The notes beneath the pieces are model-generated. The model saw nothing but the letters and a program-made list of their open reading frames with translations, did not search any database and was not told where the DNA came from. DNA of 64,000 bases, taken from Azospirillum oryzae (GTDB lineage Bacteria > Pseudomonadota > Alphaproteobacteria > Azospirillales > Azospirillaceae). Made by a program: the position numbers and the translations under genes. The DNA lies in contig NZ_VTTM01000014.1 of the NCBI RefSeq assembly GCF_008364795.1, positions 1 through 64,000 of the forward strand. Reading direction: 5' to 3'. Below are positions 26,641 to 35,425 of this stretch, in pieces. The number at the start of each line of letters is the position of its first letter. Positions within the stretch are counted from its first letter, which is position 1.

Positions 26641-28929
26641 ATGACCGACGACACCTCCGACAACGCCCGTTCGGGCCGCACGCCCGGCACTGCCGACGAA
26701 TTCGACCGCCGCGACGCCCTGCGCGCGGTGGCCGCCGTGGTGCGCGGCGACGGGATCGAGGTGGATGCCGACAGCACCCCGGCGCGCTGGTCGGTCGCGG
26801 TCAACCACCTCGTCCAGATCCCGGGCACCGACCGCAAGCTGAAGCTGCGCTTCAAGGTGGCGCTCGGCCCGCTGCCGGACATCGAGGCGGACCTGTGGGG
26901 CCTGCTGACCATCGACGAGGGCTTCGGCCGGCCGCAGGCCAAGGCGCTGGGCAAGCGGGTGAAGGGCGCCTGCCTGTCCTCTCCCGCCATCGCCAAGGCG
27001 AGGGACCGCGTCGACGGCTGGTTCGCCTCGATGGCGCAGCGGGCGGCCGGCTTCGGCGAGTCCTGGCGGCCGAAGGGCTTCGCCGACGAGCTGGGCCGCG
27101 TCGTCGGCTTCGGCGGCCGGATTCCGCGCCTGCAGACCCTGCTCGACGCGATGGAGGAGGCCTTCTCCACCGCAGCATCCCGCGCCGGCCTGAAGGTGCG
27201 ACGGGAGCGGCTGGAGGATGCGTCCGGCATGGGCGTCTATCTGGACAGCTTCGCCACCGCCCGCGCGATGATCCGCAAGCTGCGGCTTTACGTCGGCCCG
27301 ACCAATTCGGGCAAGACCCACGCGGCGATGGACCGGCTGGCGGAGGCCGAGAGCGGCTGCTACCTCGCGCCGCTGCGCCTGCTGGCGCTGGAGGGGCAGG
27401 AGGCGCTGGAAACGCGCGGCCGCCCCTGCAGCCTCGTCACCGGCGAGGAGCGCGACGTGCGGCCCGGTGCCGCCTTCACCTCCTCCACCATCGAGATGGT
27501 GAACACGTCCAAGGTGTGGGGCGCCTGCGTCATCGACGAGATCCAGATGATCGGCGATCCCGACCGCGGCTGGGCCTGGACCCAGGCGGTGGCCGGCGTG
27601 GCCGCTCCGGAAATCCTGATGACCGGATCGGCCGACGCCATTCCCTACGTCAAGCGTCTGGCCGATGCCATGGGCGAGGAGCTGGAAGTAGTCGAGTTCA
27701 CCCGCAAGTCGCCGCTGCGTGTCCAGGAGGAGCGGGTGAAGCTGGAGGAGGTGAAGCCGGGCGACGCCTTGATCGCCTTCTCACGCAAGGACGTGATGGC
27801 TCTGCGACACGACCTGCTGGGCCGCAACCACAATGTCGCGGTGATCTACGGCGCCCTGTCGCCTGAGGTCCGCCGCGCCGAGGCCCGCCGCTTCCGCGAG
27901 GGCACCGCCGATGTGCTGGTGGCGACCGATGCCATCGGCATGGGGCTGAACCTGCCGGTCGCCCGCGTCGTGCTTTCCACCACCCGCAAATATGACGGGC
28001 GCGAGGAGCGCGAGCTGACCGCGTCGGAGATCCGGCAGATCGGCGGCCGGGCCGGCCGGTTCGGCATGCATGAGGAAGGCCGCGTCGCCGTGCTGGACGG
28101 CGAGAACATCAACCCGGTGCGCCGGGCGCTGACCTCGCCGCCGGTGCCGCCGGAAGACCCGCGGTCGTGGATCTCGCCCAACCTCAGCCATGTCGAAGCC
28201 ATCGCGCGGGAACTGGACACCGACAGCCTTGCCAAGGTGCTGCGCACCGCCGGGCAGGAATTGCTGCGCGCCAACCAGACCTTCCGCATGACCGACCTGG
28301 AGCAGCGCATCCAGGCGGCGGCGGCGGTGGACCGTGCCAAGCTGCCGCTGGCCCAGCGTGACATGCTGGCCCGCTGCCCGATCGACACCCGCGACCAGAA
28401 CAACCTGCGCCTTCTCGGCGGCTGGGCGGTCAACCAGGGCAGGGGCATCCCCAACGCCGCCCCCGATGCCGCCGAGCGCTTCCGTCACAGTGTCGGCACC
28501 GACGTGGAACTGGAGAAGGCCGAGCGCGCGGTGAAGGAACTGACCGCCTACGCCTGGCTGGCCTACCGTTTCCCCGACGCCTATCCCGAGATGGATCTGT
28601 GCCAGGAGCGCCGGGCGCACCTGAACGCCTTCATCGAGCGGACGCTCGCCGAGCGCTCGCTCGCCCGCGCCTGCCCGGTCTGCGGCGCGAGGCTGAAGGC
28701 CAACCACCGGTTCCGCGTCTGCGACAATTGTTACAGCAGCCGCGTCGAGGACCGCCGCGGCGGCCGTCGTGGCGGACCGGAGCGTGGCAACGGCGAGAAG
28801 CCGGTCGGCCACCCCCACCACTTCCACCATCCGGTGGCGAAGGAAGGCGGGCGGGACACCGGCCGGGGTGGTCCCCGCACAGGCCCCCGCACTGGCCGAG
28901 GCCCGAAGCGAAAGAGCGCGACTCCATAA
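26641..28929 (+). CDS. SUV3-like ATP-dependent RNA helicase
   Basis: 762 residues. The helicase core starts with LYVGPTNSGKTHAAM (Walker A, residues 219-226) and has DEIQM at 299-303 in place of DExH, as in mitochondrial SUV3. Motif III is TGSAD. Motifs V and VI are ATDAIGMGLNLPV and QIGGRAGRFG. An N-terminal helical region of about 200 residues precedes it. A C-terminal four-cysteine zinc-binding pair (CPVCG and CDNCY) and a basic Gly/Arg-rich tail with likely RNA contact follow. Alphaproteobacterial homologues of SUV3 are thought to act in RNA turnover with polynucleotide phosphorylase. It is convergent with gpmA. Confidence 0.88.
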   Translation: MTDDTSDNARSGRTPGTADEFDRRDALRAVAAVVRGDGIEVDADSTPARWSVAVNHLVQIPGTDRKLKLRFKVALGPLPDIEADLWGLLTIDEGFGRPQAKALGKRVKGACLSSPAIAKARDRVDGWFASMAQRAAGFGESWRPKGFADELGRVVGFGGRIPRLQTLLDAMEEAFSTAASRAGLKVRRERLEDASGMGVYLDSFATARAMIRKLRLYVGPTNSGKTHAAMDRLAEAESGCYLAPLRLLALEGQEALETRGRPCSLVTGEERDVRPGAAFTSSTIEMVNTSKVWGACVIDEIQMIGDPDRGWAWTQAVAGVAAPEILMTGSADAIPYVKRLADAMGEELEVVEFTRKSPLRVQEERVKLEEVKPGDALIAFSRKDVMALRHDLLGRNHNVAVIYGALSPEVRRAEARRFREGTADVLVATDAIGMGLNLPVARVVLSTTRKYDGREERELTASEIRQIGGRAGRFGMHEEGRVAVLDGENINPVRRALTSPPVPPEDPRSWISPNLSHVEAIARELDTDSLAKVLRTAGQELLRANQTFRMTDLEQRIQAAAAVDRAKLPLAQRDMLARCPIDTRDQNNLRLLGGWAVNQGRGIPNAAPDAAERFRHSVGTDVELEKAERAVKELTAYAWLAYRFPDAYPEMDLCQERRAHLNAFIERTLAERSLARACPVCGARLKANHRFRVCDNCYSSRVEDRRGGRRGGPERGNGEKPVGHPHHFHHPVAKEGGRDTGRGGPRTGPRTGRGPKRKSATP

Positions 28930-28960
28930 GGCACCCTCTCCCGCACCGGAAGAGGAGAGT

Positions 28961-29722
28961 TCACGCCGCCGCGCTGCTGCCCGGATTCGCTCCCTCGCGC
29001 TTTGGCCAGTTGATCTCCTCGACCGTGCTGCCTTCGCCCAGGAAGTAGCGGCGAAGCGGCGTCAGGTCGGCGCCCAGTTCATAGACCAGCGGGCGGCTGG
29101 TGGGGATTTCGAACAGCGGAATGTCGTGGTCGGCGACATCGTCCAGATGCTTGACCAGCCCGCGCAGGCTGTTTCCGTGGGCCGACACCAGAACCCGCGC
29201 CCCCAGTCGCAACGCCGGTGCAATCTCGTCGCGCCAGAAGGGGACCACCCGCTCCGTGGTGTCCTTCAGGCTTTCGCCGCGCGGCAGGTTGGCCTTCGCG
29301 AGGCCGGCATAGCGGCGGTCGGCGACGGCGGACCGCGGGTCGTCCGGCTCGATCGGCGGCGGCGGAACATCCCAGCTTCGCCGCCACTGGAACACCTGCT
29401 CCGCCCCGTGGCGTTCCGCCGTCTCCGCCTTGTTCAATCCCTGCAGCGCGCCGTAATGCCGCTCGTTCAGGCGCCAGTGCTTGTGCACCGGCAGCCACAG
29501 CCGGTCCATGTCGCGCAGGACGAGGTGCAGGGTCTCGATCGCGCGGCTCAGCACCGAGGTAAAGGCGATGTCCACGTCGATGCCGGCGGCCTTGAGAAGG
29601 TCGGCCGCCTTGTGCGTCTCGGCGATCCCACGGTCGGTCAGGCCGACGTCGGTCCACCCGGTGAAGCGGTCTTCCGCATTCCACACGCTCTGGCCATGGC
29701 GCAACAGGATCAGTCGGTGCAT
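28961..29722 (-). CDS. gpmA: 2,3-bisphosphoglycerate-dependent phosphoglycerate mutase
   Basis: 253 residues from the ATG with GGGAG upstream. LILLRHGQSVWN carries the phospho-accepting His9. RFTGWTDVGLTDRG, SRAIETL, LNERHYGALQGLNK and SAHGNSLRGLVKHLD complete the active site of the dPGM family. It interconverts 3- and 2-phosphoglycerate in the cytoplasm for glycolysis and gluconeogenesis. The length matches the family (about 230-250). It stands alone between the helicase gene and a divergent small regulator. A conserved deviation is not evident. Confidence 0.93.
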   Translation of the reverse strand: MHRLILLRHGQSVWNAEDRFTGWTDVGLTDRGIAETHKAADLLKAAGIDVDIAFTSVLSRAIETLHLVLRDMDRLWLPVHKHWRLNERHYGALQGLNKAETAERHGAEQVFQWRRSWDVPPPPIEPDDPRSAVADRRYAGLAKANLPRGESLKDTTERVVPFWRDEIAPALRLGARVLVSAHGNSLRGLVKHLDDVADHDIPLFEIPTSRPLVYELGADLTPLRRYFLGEGSTVEEINWPKREGANPGSSAAA

Positions 29723-30000
29723 GGCGGATCTCCCTTCCGTAGCCGGCCGCCCTTCGGGCACTTCCCCGTTGAAACAGACCTTTAGCCGAACGGGTTCCCG
29801 CGACAAATCATCGCACAGCCGGGCGGGACAGGCAGGCCGGACCGCGCGATGTGGTTTCAACCCGGTTTCATGATTGCCTCCGGAGACACCAATTATGTCA
29901 GTCGCGAAATCTTGGCGACATACTCGGACAATAATCGTGCGGTACGGTCACCCCACCTGAAATCACCGGCCTTGCCGGCCGCAGCGGATGGGAAGAGACG

Positions 30001-30402
30001 ATGACCGAGCCGAACACGGGGTCGCAGACTTTACCCGGCGCAGCGGGTCTGCGCGGCGCAATGCCGAACCATTCCGATTATCGCCCCAGCAACCTGACAA
30101 CCTTGCGTACCGAGGCCACGATGCTGCATCATCATGACGTCATCTCCAGAGCCGTGTCGACCGACCGCGAGATCACTCTGGAGGCGCTTCGTGTGTTCAC
30201 TTATCTGAGCCGGAGGCTCCATTTCGATCGCTCCGTTCCGGTGCTGCAGTCCGAACTGGCTGACGCGCTGGGCATGCAGCGGCCCAATGTGAACCGGGCC
30301 ATCAAGCTGCTGGAAACCAAGCAGATCCTTCTGCGGGAATCCAAACTGGGGCGCGCGATTACGTTCCGGCTGAACCCGGGACTGGAGGGCGGCCGGGCCT
30401 GA
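30001..30402 (+). CDS. Small winged-helix DNA-binding protein
   Basis: 133 residues with GGAAGAG before the ATG. The first 45 residues are polar and may be disordered. After that, EALRVFTYLSRRL, VPVLQSELADALGMQRPNVNRAIKLLETKQILLRES form a helix-turn-helix and wing, closest in feel to MarR- or RepL-type winged helices. It is probably a transcription regulator, perhaps of itself and of the gene that starts 20 bp downstream. There is no plasmid replication context to support a RepL role. The ligand and target are unknown. Confidence 0.7.
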   Translation: MTEPNTGSQTLPGAAGLRGAMPNHSDYRPSNLTTLRTEATMLHHHDVISRAVSTDREITLEALRVFTYLSRRLHFDRSVPVLQSELADALGMQRPNVNRAIKLLETKQILLRESKLGRAITFRLNPGLEGGRA

Positions 30403-30422
30403 GTGTTTGGTCAGGGTATGGA

Positions 30423-30767
30423 ATGATCGTAGAGACCCGTGAGCTGTTCTTCACCAATTCCGCCCTGAAAAAAGCCCTCGCCTGGTACCAGAAGGCCCCC
30501 AATCAGACGGACCTGCCGCTGGGCGTCGTCACGACGGTGACGCCGACCTCGGAAGGCGGTCTGTCGGTTCAAATTCAGCAGAGCGGCGCCTCCAGAACGC
30601 GGGAGGTCCTGTTCACGCCCAGCAAGACGCTGGCGCTGCTTCTGCTCTTCTGTCGCCGCCAGAAGGTTCCGATCCCCCGCGACGCCGGGAAGGAATTGGA
30701 AGCCGCGGACGACGGCCTGATCCTGATCGTGCGCGGTGAAACACCGACCGTCGCACCTCCTCCCTGA
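30423..30767 (+). CDS. Hypothetical protein
   Basis: 114 residues, not recognised. It is soluble, with no membrane segment or signal. The first half alternates hydrophobic and charged residues (VETRELFFTNSALKKALAWY). The middle is beta-rich (VVTTVTPTSEGGLSVQIQQ) and the end is helical before a Pro-rich tip. It follows the winged-helix gene by 20 bp and is probably co-transcribed with it. The stop codon lies in the first copy of a 13-bp tandem duplication (CCTGAATCGCCTT, from 30763). Confidence 0.6.
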   Translation: MIVETRELFFTNSALKKALAWYQKAPNQTDLPLGVVTTVTPTSEGGLSVQIQQSGASRTREVLFTPSKTLALLLLFCRRQKVPIPRDAGKELEAADDGLILIVRGETPTVAPPP

Positions 30768-31355
30768 ATCGCCTTCCTGAATCGCCTGGCTGATCGACAT
30801 CATGCCGCCGCGCATCCTGCGCGTGCGGCCATTTGCCGTTTGTTCGGTTTGCCATGCGCGCAGTGACGCAGTCCCCGTGCGGCTTTTCGATCCCAGGGTT
30901 CGGTCTTTGCGGACGGCCACAACAAAATGAAATATTAAAAGTGGAGACCAGTACGATGATTGCGCGCCGAAAGCTATGGTATCGTTGAAGCTGCATTCAC
31001 CGGATGGGCAGGGTGGTTATGATTATGGTCATAGTCGCCAAGACCGGTCGCGCTGCATTGCTTTATGTGATAAAGTTCCTCCGGCTATTGGGGCTAAGCT
31101 ATAGTTCCGGTCCATCAACCAAACGGGGATATGCAGGCCGATTTGTCATTCGAACATTCGGAACAATCGAAAGCGTGACCTTGTCCGGCACGGTTTGGGC
31201 AAGCCGCGTCTCACGCCCGCCGACCGCCGCTTGACCCCCTTCGCCACCGCCGAGGATTTTCCGCCGATGATCGTCACCCGCCTGTCGCTGCCGCTTTGGA
31301 AGGAGCTTCGGTCCTTTGGACCGCGGGTCCGTCCGATGCCTGCCTGACCGGGCCG
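30768..31355. other. Gene-poor, lower-GC intergenic region
   Basis: 588 bases without a supportable gene. The stretch from about 30915 to 31180 is markedly poorer in G+C than the rest of the window, with runs such as AAATATTAAAAG. That suits a promoter region for the histidine kinase, or a small acquired segment. A 76-codon frame starting at 31004 has no ribosome site and an atypical composition, so it is not called. No RNA gene was recognised. Confidence 0.45.
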
Positions 31356-33647
31356 ATGTCATCGCCGCAGATGGCCCCACCACCCACGCCGTCCTCCGCC
31401 TTCGTCCGCCGGATCACCGCCTCGCCGCGGACCCTGGTTGCGGCCCTCTGCGCCATGCTGGCATTGCTGGGAACCGCATCCTGGGCTGCCGTCACCGCGC
31501 TCGATTACCGGGACACGCTTGAACGCTCCGAAGACGACGCCCGGCAGACGGCCATTCTGTTCGACGGCCACGCACGGGGCGTGCTGGACGCCAGCATCGA
31601 CCTGCTGGAACAGGTCGCCGGCCGGATGGATGGCCGGGGGCTGAAATCATGGGCGGAACGCGGCCTGCAGGAAGCGATGGCGGTGGAACGCAACGGCCGC
31701 ATCGCTCTACTGGCTGCGGACGGTTCGCTGCGGTATGGCTCCCCCGTCGCCTTCGCCGAGCCGGAAACCAGCGACGGCCTTTCGCTGCTGGTCCGCCCCT
31801 TACCGCCGGGTGAGGAGCATCAGATCCTGCCGGCCTTCGGACATATGGCCGGCCAGCCGGCCATTCTTTTCGCCCGCCGCATCTACACCGCGACGGGCGT
31901 TTTCGACGGTGCGGTCCTGGTGGCTGTCCCGGTGTCGGCCTTGAACCCGGTGCTGAACGCCTTCGGTGACGGGATGGCGCGGTCCGTCGGCCTGTACCGT
32001 CCCGACGGCGTCCGTCTGGCCGGCATCGGCGTTCCGTCGCTGGGCCCTCTGCCGCGTCTGGAAGCGGGGACGATCCAGGTCGATGCCAACTGGATGGGTA
32101 CCGGCAAGCCGTCGATCCTCGGCGTGAAGCGGATGGCCGACCTGCCGGTCCTGTCGGCGGTGACGATCCCGCGCACCGCCGTGCTGGAGCCCTGGTATGT
32201 CCGGATGGAGCGCGGCCTTTTCGTGGTGGTCGCCGGGGTGGCGGCGCTTGCCGGACTGTCACTGCTGGGGGCCGCCAGCCTGCGGCGCGAGGCGCTGGCC
32301 CGTCAGGCCCTGACCGAGGCGAACGCCCAGCTGGAGCTGGCCAATGCGCAGCTGGAGGAACGGGTGGAGGAGCGGACCGCCGCCCTCAGCACCCTCAATC
32401 TGAAGCTGAGCCGGGCTCTGGAGGAAAAAGAGCGGGCCAATCAGGCCAAGGGCCGGTTCCTCTCGGCGGCGAACCATGATTTGCGCCAGCCTTTCCAGGC
32501 CTTGCGGTTGTTCCATCACATTCTGATGGAACGGCTGGCCGAAACGCGCGACCGCAGCATCGCCGAGAAGATGGGCGAAGCGCTGGATGCCGGGGAAAAG
32601 CTCCTGCATGCCCTGCTGGAGGTGGCGACTCTGGACGCCGGCGTCGTCCGGCCGCAGCTGGCCGACGTGCCGGTGTCGGCGGTGTTCGAGGAGCTGCTGG
32701 CCGAATTCCGCGGCATGGCGACGGAAAAGGGGCTGACGCTACGCGCGATGCCCACCCGCATGGTGATCCGCACCGACCGGACGCTGCTGACGCGCATGCT
32801 GGGCGATCTGCTGCGCAACGCGATCCGGTTCACCGACAAGGGCCGCGTCACCATCGGCTGCCGCCGGCATGGCCGCTGGCTGCGCATCGAGGTGTGGGAC
32901 ACCGGGACGGGCATTCCCGCCGAACAGCTCGACAACATCTTCGAGGATTTCGTCCAGCTCGGAAATCCGGAGCGTGACCGGCGCCAGGGCCTCGGCCTCG
33001 GACTGGCCAAGGTGCGGCGCAAGGCGGCGCTGCTCGGACACACGGTGGAGGTGCGGTCGCTCCAGGGCCGCGGCTCCGTCTTCGCGGTCAATGTGCCGGT
33101 GGTCGGCACCGAACGGCCGCCGACCCAGGCGCCGGCGCCGGACCTCGATCCGGTCCAGAGCGGCGACCGGCTGATCCTGGTGGTGGAGGACGATCCGATC
33201 CAGCGCGACGCCGTGCGGCTGCTGCTGGAAAGCTGGGACTATCGGGTGGTCGCGGCGGTCGACGGTGAAAGCGCGCTGGCACTGTTCGGTGCACCGGAAA
33301 GCGGGGCGCCGCCACAGGACGGCCCCATGCCCGACCTTATCGTCAGCGATTTCCGGCTGCCGGGGCGGCTGACCGGCGTACAGACCGTGGCGGCCGTGGG
33401 GGAGCGGCTGGACCGGCCGGTGCCCGGCCTGATCCTGACCGGCGATACCGCGCCCGAACGCATCCGCGAGGCGGTCGCCACCGGCTGCCGGCTGCTGCAC
33501 AAGCCGGTGTCCCCGGACGAACTGCGCGACGCCATCGCCGCCATCCTGTCGGAACGGCCGGGCAGCCGCACGGCCGACGGTGGCGAGCCCGATTGCGGCG
33601 AACCCGACGGCGGCGAACAGGCGCTGGAGAACGAGTCCGCGGCCTGA
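31356..33647 (+). CDS. Hybrid sensor histidine kinase
   Basis: 763 residues from MSSPQMAPP. Other starts nearby are possible. A first membrane helix at about residues 27-48 and a second at about 288-309 bound a periplasmic PDC-like sensor region. A coiled coil follows, then the dimerisation/phosphoacceptor helix FLSAANHDLRQPFQAL with His374. The ATPase domain has an N-box near LLRNAIRFTDKG and glycine boxes WDTGTGIP and GLGLGLAKV. A C-terminal receiver (LVVEDDPIQRD) has phospho-acceptor Asp665 in IVSDFRLPG. No response regulator gene is adjacent, so the output partner lies elsewhere. Confidence 0.9.
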   Translation: MSSPQMAPPPTPSSAFVRRITASPRTLVAALCAMLALLGTASWAAVTALDYRDTLERSEDDARQTAILFDGHARGVLDASIDLLEQVAGRMDGRGLKSWAERGLQEAMAVERNGRIALLAADGSLRYGSPVAFAEPETSDGLSLLVRPLPPGEEHQILPAFGHMAGQPAILFARRIYTATGVFDGAVLVAVPVSALNPVLNAFGDGMARSVGLYRPDGVRLAGIGVPSLGPLPRLEAGTIQVDANWMGTGKPSILGVKRMADLPVLSAVTIPRTAVLEPWYVRMERGLFVVVAGVAALAGLSLLGAASLRREALARQALTEANAQLELANAQLEERVEERTAALSTLNLKLSRALEEKERANQAKGRFLSAANHDLRQPFQALRLFHHILMERLAETRDRSIAEKMGEALDAGEKLLHALLEVATLDAGVVRPQLADVPVSAVFEELLAEFRGMATEKGLTLRAMPTRMVIRTDRTLLTRMLGDLLRNAIRFTDKGRVTIGCRRHGRWLRIEVWDTGTGIPAEQLDNIFEDFVQLGNPERDRRQGLGLGLAKVRRKAALLGHTVEVRSLQGRGSVFAVNVPVVGTERPPTQAPAPDLDPVQSGDRLILVVEDDPIQRDAVRLLLESWDYRVVAAVDGESALALFGAPESGAPPQDGPMPDLIVSDFRLPGRLTGVQTVAAVGERLDRPVPGLILTGDTAPERIREAVATGCRLLHKPVSPDELRDAIAAILSERPGSRTADGGEPDCGEPDGGEQALENESAA

Positions 33648-33708
33648 ATTAACCCTTTCTGAAGCTGGCTTGCCTCAAACTGGCGCAGAATAGGGAGTTC
33701 ATGGGGCC

Positions 33709-35004
33709 ATGGTGCAGAATCGCACGCTCAGGCGTCTCGATCAGGCGCAGCTCGATCTGGCGGTGCGGAAGCATGAGATGTTCCGCAATGCCCGGGTGGG
33801 CGGCGCGCGCGCCAACCTGTCCTTCTGCGATCTGTCCGGGCTGGACCTGTCGGGCCGCGATCTGGCCCATGCCGATTTCGTCGGCGCCAGCCTGCGTGGT
33901 GCCAATCTGGCGGGCGCGCGGCTCGATTGCGCTTCCTTCTTCGTCGCCGATCTGCGGCAGGCCAATTTCGACGGCGCCAGTCTGATCAAGGCCGACCTGC
34001 GCGGCGCCTGCCTGCGCGGCGCGATCCTGGTCGGCGCCAACCTGTTCGAGGCGGACCTGCGCGACGGTTCCCTGGCCGAAAAGGACCGGTCCGGCCATCT
34101 GCATATGGTGCAGATCGACTCCTCCCCGGCAGAGGCCGACGGCGCCGACCTGTCGGGCGCCAACCTGACCAATGCCCGGATGTCGGGCATCATGGCGATC
34201 CACACCGATTTTTCCGACGCGGTGATGCGCGGCTGCAAGCTGGTGCGGGCGACCATGCGAGGCGCCAACTTCACCGGCTCCAACATGGAGGGGGCCGACC
34301 TGTCCGGCGCCGACCTGCGCGGCGCCTGCCTGCGCGGCGCGGTGCTGACCGGCGCCGTCATGGTGATGACCGACCTCACCGATGCCGACGTGGAGGAGGC
34401 GCTGACCGACAAGCCGGTCGGCCGCGTGGTGGCGGAGTTGGGGCGGTCGCTGGAGGATCTGCTGGCCGACCATATGACCTGGGTCGGGTCGAGCGGGGTG
34501 CAGGGCGCGATGCTCGACCTGTCCGGCTTCGACCTGCGCCATGCCCCGTCGCTGGCCCACATGTGCCTGACCATGCTGCGCGCGGTTGGGGCGACGCTCT
34601 ATGGCCTGGACCTGTCGGGTGTGCAGCTTCAGGCGGCGGTGCTCGACAGGGCCGACATGCGCGGGGCGAAGCTGGCGGACGGCGACCTGCGCGGCATCAG
34701 CCTGCGGAACGCGAAGCTGAACAACGCCGACCTGCGCAACGTCAATCTGCGGCCCCTGGTGTTCGACGAGCATCGCTCCCGCCCCGCCGATCTGTCGGGA
34801 GCGAAGTTGCGCTATGCCGACCTCAGCGGCGCCAGCCTGCGGTCCGTCAATCTCGGCAATGCCGACCTGTCCTTCGCCAACCTGCGCGGCTGCGACCTCG
34901 CCAGGACCGACCTTACCGGCGCCAAGCTGTTCGGTGCCAAGCTTGAACGCCGCGCCCTGGCCGAGGGGGCGATCCTGGACGGCGTCGCCGGGCTGAAGCT
35001 GTAG
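33709..35004 (+). CDS. Pentapeptide-repeat protein
   Basis: 431 residues with GGGAG upstream. Two blocks of A(D/N)LxG-type pentapeptides are visible, about residues 30-220 and 290-420, separated by a non-repeat segment of about 70 residues (VEEALTDKPVGRVVAELGRS). Near-copies of GADLRGACLRGA occur in both parts of the first block, which suggests internal duplication. The fold is a right-handed quadrilateral beta-helix. Some relatives mimic DNA and protect gyrase, but most have no known role. There is no signal peptide. The strongly periodic sequence also produces a long open frame on the opposite strand that is not a gene. Confidence 0.88.
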   Translation: MVQNRTLRRLDQAQLDLAVRKHEMFRNARVGGARANLSFCDLSGLDLSGRDLAHADFVGASLRGANLAGARLDCASFFVADLRQANFDGASLIKADLRGACLRGAILVGANLFEADLRDGSLAEKDRSGHLHMVQIDSSPAEADGADLSGANLTNARMSGIMAIHTDFSDAVMRGCKLVRATMRGANFTGSNMEGADLSGADLRGACLRGAVLTGAVMVMTDLTDADVEEALTDKPVGRVVAELGRSLEDLLADHMTWVGSSGVQGAMLDLSGFDLRHAPSLAHMCLTMLRAVGATLYGLDLSGVQLQAAVLDRADMRGAKLADGDLRGISLRNAKLNNADLRNVNLRPLVFDEHRSRPADLSGAKLRYADLSGASLRSVNLGNADLSFANLRGCDLARTDLTGAKLFGAKLERRALAEGAILDGVAGLKL

Positions 35005-35016
35005 CGGGGCGAAACG

Positions 35017-35235
35017 TCAGGCCGTCGCCTGCGGCAGCCTCTTGAGCAGGCGGCGCAGGTCCAGTGCGGCACGATCAGCGATGCGCTGCGCTTCCACCAG
35101 CACGGCGGACAGATCGCCGACCTCCGGTGCGATCTCGCCCGCCGCGTCGGACATGACGTCCAGTTCGGCGGCGGCCTTCTCGATCAGCCCGGTCACCACG
35201 CCGGCCGGGCCGGCGGCAGAATCGAAACCAGCCAT
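35017..35235 (-). CDS. Small Ala-rich hypothetical protein
   Basis: 72 residues, predicted almost wholly helical, with many alanines and acidic residues (AAAELDVMSDAAGEIAPEVGDLS) and a basic C-terminal LRRLLKRLP. AAGGGA lies eight bases before the ATG, which supports translation. The gene is convergent with the pentapeptide-repeat gene (12 bp) and divergent from the glycosyltransferase gene that opens the flagellin-modification block. No family is recognised. It could be a small regulatory or chaperone-like protein, but nothing in the sequence settles this. Confidence 0.55.
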   Translation of the reverse strand: MAGFDSAAGPAGVVTGLIEKAAAELDVMSDAAGEIAPEVGDLSAVLVEAQRIADRAALDLRRLLKRLPQATA

Positions 35236-35425
35236 GCGAACATCCCTTCAATAAGTGTGGGTATCGGGAGTGTGTCGCAATCCGCCTTGCGGTGCAACGG
35301 CTTCCGCTGCGCCGCACAACGCTCCTGCGTGGCGCCTGTATCGGACGCCGGGGGCAGTGCCCGCTTGCCCTGCCGGTGGCGGCGGCGGTACACACGGGAA
35401 GGCTGTCAGTCGAAAGGTCCAGAAG

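Noticed and set aside
31180..31200. Possible sigma-54 promoter before the histidine kinase (GGCACGGTTTGGGC)
   Set aside because: The -24 half fits, but the -12 half lacks the TTGC core, so the match is not convincing.
31004..31234. 76-codon frame in the low-GC region
   Set aside because: There is no ribosome site, the composition is odd and there is no family resemblance. It is too weak to call as a gene.
33649..34773. Minus-strand frame with periodic sequence opposite the pentapeptide-repeat gene
   Set aside because: The periodicity is simply the complement of the pentapeptide repeats. There is no ribosome site, and the plus-strand protein fits a known fold.
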